NCBI RefSeq assembly: GCF_002999335.1
Contig: NW_020312052.1
Coordinates: 62,001 to 126,000, forward strand
Length of the DNA stretch: 64,000 nt
Reading direction: 5' to 3'
Source of the DNA: Cyclospora cayetanensis
Lineage: Eukaryota > Apicomplexa > Conoidasida > Eucoccidiorida > Eimeriidae
Part shown: piece by piece, positions 58,709 through 64,000 of the stretch
How positions within the stretch are numbered: the stretch's first letter is position 1
How the letters are laid out: each line of letters opens with the position of its first letter
The notes under the pieces: generated by a model
Told to the model about the DNA's origin: nothing
Databases searched by the model: none
Seen by the model: the letters and a program-made list of their open reading frames with translations, nothing else
Program-made: the position numbers and the translations under genes

Positions 58709-59146
58709 AGGAGGAGAGGCAAAACGTGAAGATCAAGGGGCTGACGGAGAGGGGGAGGAAACAGGGTGTCGGGGGAGTCAAGCACAGCTGTGTGTGGAAG
58801 ACGCAGACGATGAAGAACTCACGGCGTCTACAGCACCAGCTCTCACATATGAGGAAGAGCAATGCGTGGCAAAACTAGCCAACGAACTAGCCAGTTAGCT
58901 AGCCGCGAACCAATAGAAACAGGAGCCAAGCATCAGGACGGCAAATCTAAGGGAAACGTGCAGTGGGGCACCCCACAATTGCTCGACCTCGTATCAATGA
59001 ACAGCCGCCACGAAGAGCGCAACGGCTCCTTTTCCCTTTTGGACTTACTGAAGCGGCAGGTGCGCACTTCTCGCCTGGCCTTTTCCGGGTGGGAGGTAGC
59101 TGTAGCAACTGTGGCTTCCTGTGGATCCAATAATGGAAAGAAATGA
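58709..59146 (+). other. Coding-like continuation of the acidic protein in two frames
   Basis: In the +1 frame relative to the upstream gene, 58709-58898 reads as an acidic peptide with VEDADDEELTASTAPALTYE and QCVAKLANELAS before a stop. The original frame then reopens, and 58862-59146 encodes a segment with NGSFSLLDLLKRQVRTSRLA and ends SNNGKK. Explanations are two frameshifts (real or sequencing), a short intron of about 150 bases, or a decaying gene. The sequence alone does not decide. Confidence 0.45.
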
Positions 59147-60224
59147 AAATCGCAATTGGTTTCGAATTATAGCCCAGCAAGCAACGCCTTCGAGGAGAGG
59201 TTCCCGACGCTGAAGAGAGAAAGAGAAAAAGCGTCAAAGGCGTGACTTGATGAATACCTACCTATAAAATAGCGGAGAGGCAGATCGCTGAAGATTCCGT
59301 TGGCCACTTGAGAGAAGGAAACACAATCCTTATATCACCTGCCCATCCATTCCTATCTATCGCACACGCCTCCTGGTTCAAGGACGTCTGAAGGAAGTGT
59401 ACCTCTTGCCACACGAGACGCGTGGCTTTTGCCCACGTGAATTTCGTGCAAGGCGGTGTCAAAGCATAGCAGGGGGAGGGAGAGGGCAGAGGGGAGGGGA
59501 GGGGCTGGGCCTTAGCAGCTCTCGCATTGCTCTGGGATGCTGCGAATGTAGGCAGGCACTTAAACGAGAACACCCCCAACAACTCCCCTCTGTGGCTAGC
59601 CGTATGAAGCCTCTGGGGCACGCGTGTTGCACTCCAAGGTGGGTAAACGCTGGTGTCTGGCAATGTTACTGTGAAACTAGCGAAGTTTAGACACAGCTTC
59701 GTCGTCTGCTGCCCGCGAAGCGGAGCATATCTATGGCCCGTTTGCAGCTAACTAGACGCTACTTGGGGCGTTATTTCTATAGATATATATATATATTCTT
59801 TTTAGACGAAACAGCAAAGCTAAAACCTACACTGGTCCTGTACAGACACACCTCCCAGGATTCAGAAGAACTACTTACTGAAACAAGGCTCCTTTCACAA
59901 TAGTTCGCCTCGGAAGTAAGAAAGCTGTGTGTGTCAATTTACGGGGCCAGGTAGGGAGACGACAATGAGATGGAGAACATGCCCCCAACTCAGATCAGGG
60001 AAATAAGGTTCCCTCCCCTACTACAGAAGCAGTGCACCAGCGCGGCAGAGGTCAACAGCAGTCGCAGCATGGAGCAGAGGTACAAGAGTGACTGCATTCG
60101 AAAACTCGGATTCTCCTTCATCTGGAGGTTCCCGCCGTCCTAATGAGCTGTGTAGAGTTGTGCATACAAAGTGGACACAGCCGCTAGCCCGTTTTAAATA
60201 TCTCCTAACTGTCGGTAGGGTCCG
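59147..60224. other. Intergenic region upstream of the AP2 gene's 3' end
   Basis: Between convergent genes. A minus-strand open frame at 59262-59663 lacks domains. A purine-rich GGGAGGGAGAGGG stretch is at about 59471-59508, and a short TA repeat at about 59780-59796. Confidence 0.5.
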
Positions 60225-61131
60225 CTAGGCGGCAACGAGCTTTGCAGTCTGAACCGTCAGTTCGAGCAGATCCTTTTGCTGCCTTACTGGGAGAGTGCTA
60301 GGGAGCTTCCTCTGGGCGATGAGCGGAGAAAAGACCGAGAGGAAGGGCTGCAACTGCTGTTCGTCTTCACATTTCTCTGCCAAAGACAAGCACCGTGAGA
60401 GGCACGCGAATTCCTCGTTCGGCTCGATGATGTAATAAGGCACCCAACTTAGGAGGCAGACATCCCGAAGATCTCGCAACAACAAGCAAACCGCCGCCTT
60501 CACCAGCTGGAGCCGCTTGTTGGCGTCCTCTTTCTCCATGGAACTAGACAAGACGCGGCACCCATCCTCACTAGGCAGTGCAGCAGAGAGGCCTCCCCTG
60601 CCTGCTTCCGCAGTGTCCAAGGAGTTCTCCAGAGACGCTGGCTCGAACATCCGAGCGCTGCTATTGCTGCCAACGAACGCCAAGGAAGAGCTCCGCTCAC
60701 AACCCCGCTGAGGCGCACCCCCGTGGACTGTCTCCTCAGCGGATTCCCGAAGACTCTCCTCCGGCTGGGGAGTCGAAAACGCACCAAACGACCACACAGG
60801 GGAACTGGGATCCTTTCGCTCCGAGGTCTTATGTCCCTCTACCGCGAGCAGGGGCCCCCCTTCTATCTCATACTCCCCCTGCTCTTCCTCCAAACCAGCA
60901 GCAGCAGCAGGGGCGGCAGCTGCAAACTGCTGCTGCCCCTCATCTTCCGTGACTGCCTCCGCTGCAAATGTTCTCGCACACCCCGCTGGACGGGCAACTG
61001 AGAGAGCTGGGGAACCCAGAGACGTTGCAGTTGTTGGCGTTGCAAATACACCAGAAGGGCGATCAGGAGGCTCCAGAAGAGGCCCCAAGAAGTCTTGCGG
61101 GCTGTCTGGAGGAGCCACTGCCAGGAGAGGC

Positions 61132-61165
<34 letters not shown>

Positions 61166-61908
61166 GCAAAGCCTCCTTCAGCGCGCGAGCAGCACACTCC
61201 ATAGGGGACCCCGTTTCTCTCCCCTGTGCATGGCAACTTCTGCAGGTGCTGCTGCTGCTACGCAGTGCACCCGATATTCGCCGCAATAGGGATGCCTCTG
61301 CCTCCAGCAGCATCGCAGCGGCAGCTGCTGCTGAATCCGTCTTCCCCGCAGCCGCATCGGCGGTACCTTTTGCACTAGACAGCGCCTCCTCGCCAGTTGC
61401 TGCCGTTGGAGGGGCTGCCAGCTGCAGCATTAGAGATTCGGTGACCTCATCAAGGAGCCCATGCTGCTGCTGATACTGCTGCTGCTGATGATGCTGCTGC
61501 TCTGAAGAGCGCCTACGAATCTTGTAGCATCCCTTAACCGAAGAAGAAGAGGTGGAAGAGGAAGAAGAGGAAGAAGAGGAAGAAGACGCCTCTGCGGGGG
61601 TGCTCCGCTTTGCGGGGCAGTGTAAGCCAGATTGAAGGTGTAAAGAAGCGCTGCTTTGCAGGGTCTGCTGCTGCTGCAGGCAAGAAGAGGCGGCATGGCG
61701 CACATCTGGAGCCTTATCGTCGCTTATGGATCGACACGTTGATGCTGTCGTTGGTGCTGCTGCTGAGGCAGCAGCCTCCACTTTGGCTCTCAGCTTGTTT
61801 TTGACTCCCTTTTCACAGTCACTCGCTGTTCCCCGTGGTGATCCCCAGCTGCGGCAGATAGCCGCGGAGGGTGCTGCCCGTCCTGCGTCATCCTCTGGCA
61901 TCGGCACT

Positions 61909-61944
<36 letters not shown>

Positions 61945-63236
61945 AGACATTCTGAGGGCGTTGAGGTGTCCACTGAGAAGCGGCCTGCTGCAGCCTCCGA
62001 GGCAGTAGCAACAGCGGGAGAAGCTGCTGCAGGGGACGCCGCACGAAAGGCATGCGTCTTGCCGTTCTGCAGAAGCGTGGGGTTGTTGTAGTCGTAGTCT
62101 TCGCAGTTCTCCCTCCTGCACTTGACGGCCATATGCCAGGCCTCCTCGAATCCGTTTTTTTCCACGGAGAAGGATCGGAAGAAGCGCTGGCCATCTCGTT
62201 TCCAGTGTGCAATCCAGCGGGGGCAGGTGGGATCGAATTTAACGCCGACTTTGTGGGGAAGCGCCCTTGCTCGCCGTGCCATGTCTTCTCGTGCCTGCTG
62301 TCTCTGCTGCTGCTGGCGTTGGCGGGATAGCAAGGCACAGGCTGCAACGGCAGCAGCCATCGTTGCATTATCGACCAGGCAGCTGCTGGGGGGGGGCTCT
62401 GCTGCAGGTGTGTTGCCTCCTCCTCCACCCCTCGTTGCTGCTGCTCCTGCTGCGGCAAGTGGCGACGCAGAAGCAGCGTCTGAGCGTTTGCTGATGCGCG
62501 TCAGTCTCGTGCATCCAGACGCTGCTCGCTTGAGAGAAGGGGGGCTCAATTCTGGACGCGCTTCAGGGGGTCTCGCTCCCTCTGCTGCTGCTGCCGTTGC
62601 TGCTGCTGCTCCCTCTGCTGCTGCAGCAACGGCAGCAGCAGCAGCAGCAGAGGGAGCAGCCGCGGCATTGTTGGTGTTGTTGCTAGCAGCGGGGACGAGG
62701 GGGGCAGTGTCATCGAAGTGACGCAAGTAATCCAAAGCATGTTGCCGAGCTTCAAGAAATCCCAACTTGCGGACGGAGAAGGAGCGACAGACGCGAGTAC
62801 TGCGTGTCTGAACGCGTACTACCCACATAAGGGTTTGGGAAGAGAAAGTGAGTCGATTGACACGTGGCAGCTGGCGGGCTAAACGCAAAAGGTCCTCGCG
62901 ATACTTAGTGCTCAAGCTGCTGGTGCTGGTGCTGCCAACCCCCCCGCTGTTCGAAGGAACGCTAGGGGCAGACACAGTCGTACGGACTGGAGCTGCGGGG
63001 GCTGCATGTTTGGAAGCTCCTGCTAAATCCAACTCCTTTGGAGTCGAAGAAGAGGCCGCTGAGCACCATGTGGCTTCGGGAGAGAGGGCTCTTTCCAGCG
63101 GCTCTCCTTGGAGATGCGCGCATGCGGTCGTAGACTCTTGCTGGAGGGAAATATACCGCTGCAACATTTCCTGCAACTGCTGCAGCAGCGGGGGGCTCTC
63201 CCTGCTGGAGTGAAGCAGCGTTCCTCCTCCCTTCAT
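60225..63236 (-). CDS. ApiAP2 transcription factor with two AP2 domains and an ACDC-like C-terminus
   Basis: Single open frame of 1,003 residues from ATG at 63236. The first AP2-type domain is at about 123-175, with MWVVRVQTRSTRVCRSFSV and then GFLEARQHALDYLRHF. The second, better match is at about 326-378: VGVKFDPTCPRWIAHWKRDG, then RFFRSFSVEKNGFEEAWHMA. Both show the AP2 pattern of three strands (WxAxW, FSVxKxGFxEA) and a helix. Residues about 899-1003 (KRLQLVKAAVCLLLRDLRDV onward) resemble ACDC, the AP2-coincident C-terminal domain known from Plasmodium and coccidian AP2 proteins. AP2 factors are the main sequence-specific regulators of apicomplexan stage transitions; the target motif cannot be inferred here. 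Most of the remainder is low complexity: long Ala runs, a Ser run after SSTPAEA, and a 10-Gln run. No intron is needed. Confidence 0.88.
61136..61165. repeat. CTG run encoding a 10-glutamine tract in the AP2 protein
   Basis: Uninterrupted CTG repeats on the plus strand, read as CAG on the minus coding strand. Similar tracts encode Ala (61915-61945 and 62578-62655) and Ser (61545-61590) in the same gene, all linker regions outside the AP2 and ACDC-like domains. Confidence 0.9.
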
Positions 63237-64000
63237 CTGCCCTCGACAGACACGCGCTGCTGTTGCAATTGCAAGGGCAGTCTGTCAGCGCAGCCCAAGA
63301 AAAAAGGAAGGGGCTGGCGCCGTGTGTCTATGTGAATATGTATGTAAATTTATGTGAATATGTATGTGTAAATTTGTGTGTATATGTATGTGAATGTTTG
63401 TGTGTAAACTGATGTGTATGTGTAAATCTATGTGTAAATTTATGTGTATGTGTAGATTTATGTGTATGTCTGCTGCAGCTAATAGTTCTGCTACGCTGCA
63501 GCTGGAGGGGCTTCTCCAGCCGAGCGGTGTCTCTTATTCCCCAGCTGTACAGACACTTAGGGCCAATAGAGGGCAGACAAGGGAACGCAGTACCGACAAG
63601 ACCACCGGGCCTAATTGCCCGGGCTCTACCAAGGGAGGCTCGACGTCGGCGCAAAAAGACGAGCCTCGTGGAAGGCATGCACAAGGCAGCAAGAAGATAT
63701 AAAAAGAGAAAGGGGCAGGCGGATCGTCGTCTGCACGATATCGGTACGAGGAGATTCTCCAGGCAGCATCTGTACACTGTACACGCTGGAGTGGCTGTAC
63801 ACCTCAAGACTGGATGTAGAAAACACAAAAGAACGAGAAGCAGCAACAAAGAGGGGCCCCTCCCTTTTGCTGCCGCTTCACCGCGGGATCTGGGCCTGCA
63901 GAAAGCCCCAGCCGGAAGCCTTTGCCCATGGACGTGCAAAAAGAGTCAGAAGACGTCAAAGCAGACCTCACTTGGAGCGCCACGCAGCGAAAGAATCGAA
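63237..64000. other. Upstream region of the AP2 gene
   Basis: Contains a TGTA/ATGTG-type microsatellite. A 203-codon minus-strand open frame (63328-63939) has a Leu-rich hydrophobic segment but its end is encoded entirely by the microsatellite as His-Thr-rich repeats, so it is not accepted as a gene. The region probably carries the AP2 gene's promoter and 5' UTR. Confidence 0.5.
63333..63472. repeat. ATGTG/TGTAAAT-type microsatellite
   Basis: Repeated TATGTGTA, AAATTTATGTG and GTATGTGAA units with variable spacing, about 100 bases upstream of the AP2 start codon on the minus strand. Confidence 0.85.

Noticed and set aside
60949..61473. 174-codon plus-strand frame with polycysteine run
   Set aside because: Antisense of the AP2 gene across its CAG tract.
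63328..63939. 203-codon minus-strand open frame with a hydrophobic stretch resembling a signal peptide
   Set aside because: The C-terminal third is encoded by a microsatellite (His-Thr repeats) and no domain is present; it lies in the probable promoter and 5' UTR of the AP2 gene.
1..64000. CRISPR arrays, prokaryotic operons, bacterial promoters or terminators
   Set aside because: None seen; GT-AG introns, eukaryotic gene families and a 9/4-type tRNA-Sec show this is eukaryotic nuclear DNA.

Overview
The window looks like nuclear DNA of a coccidian apicomplexan, most probably an Eimeria species. Four things support this. (1) Genes are intron-rich, and many exons are GC-rich and carry CAG/CTG-driven homopolymers (Gln, Ala, Ser). 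(2) Telomere-like AAACCCT units occur inside and beside genes. (3) There is an ApiAP2 factor with a C-terminal ACDC-like domain. (4) There is a eukaryotic-type selenocysteine tRNA. Everything below was read by eye; family calls come from remembered family motifs, not from searches.

Layout: 1.6-7.6 kb (+) is an 11-exon gene for a tandem-S1 RNA-binding protein with a hydrophobic leader, perhaps apicoplast-targeted. At 9.16 kb (+) lies tRNA-Sec. At 10.3-15.0 kb (-) is a SNF2-family gene whose Walker A lysine, DEAH box and C-terminal helicase motifs look degraded. Divergently from it, 15.8-17.4 kb (+) encodes an EME1-like resolvase partner. At 18.2-18.7 kb (-) is a small secreted protein with 9-residue repeats. 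At 25.0-30.4 kb (+) is a multi-exon Nup93/Nic96-like nucleoporin. At 32.0-33.2 kb (+) is a calponin-homology-like (SPATA4/SPEF1 type) protein. At 38.4-39.2 kb (+) is ribosomal protein eL42. At 41.7-44.2 kb (+) is a VPS9-domain Rab GEF. At 45.7-47.6 kb (+) is the rRNA modification enzyme TSR3. At 57.9-59.1 kb (+) is an acidic hypothetical protein with apparent compensating frame changes. At 60.2-63.2 kb (-) is the ApiAP2 factor.

Between these lie long stretches that are AT-richer and full of stops (18.8-24.9, 30.5-32.0, 33.2-38.3 and 47.6-57.8 kb). They hold no convincing gene. Two of them share a dispersed repeat: a near-identical copy of about 718 bp at 21.75 and 36.67 kb, more diverged flanking homology, and an inverted relative near 23.7 kb. 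This gives an alternation of gene-dense, trinucleotide-repeat-rich blocks and gene-poor blocks.

The genes do not form one pathway, as expected in a eukaryotic chromosome. Themes are translation (eL42, TSR3, tRNA-Sec, S1 protein), nuclear function (Nup93, SNF2-like, EME1, ApiAP2) and trafficking/cytoskeleton (VPS9, CH-like). The least ordinary items are the apparent pseudo-ATPase SNF2 protein with a GC-AG intron through its Walker A motif, the uneven divergence along the dispersed duplication, and the frame-switching acidic ORF.
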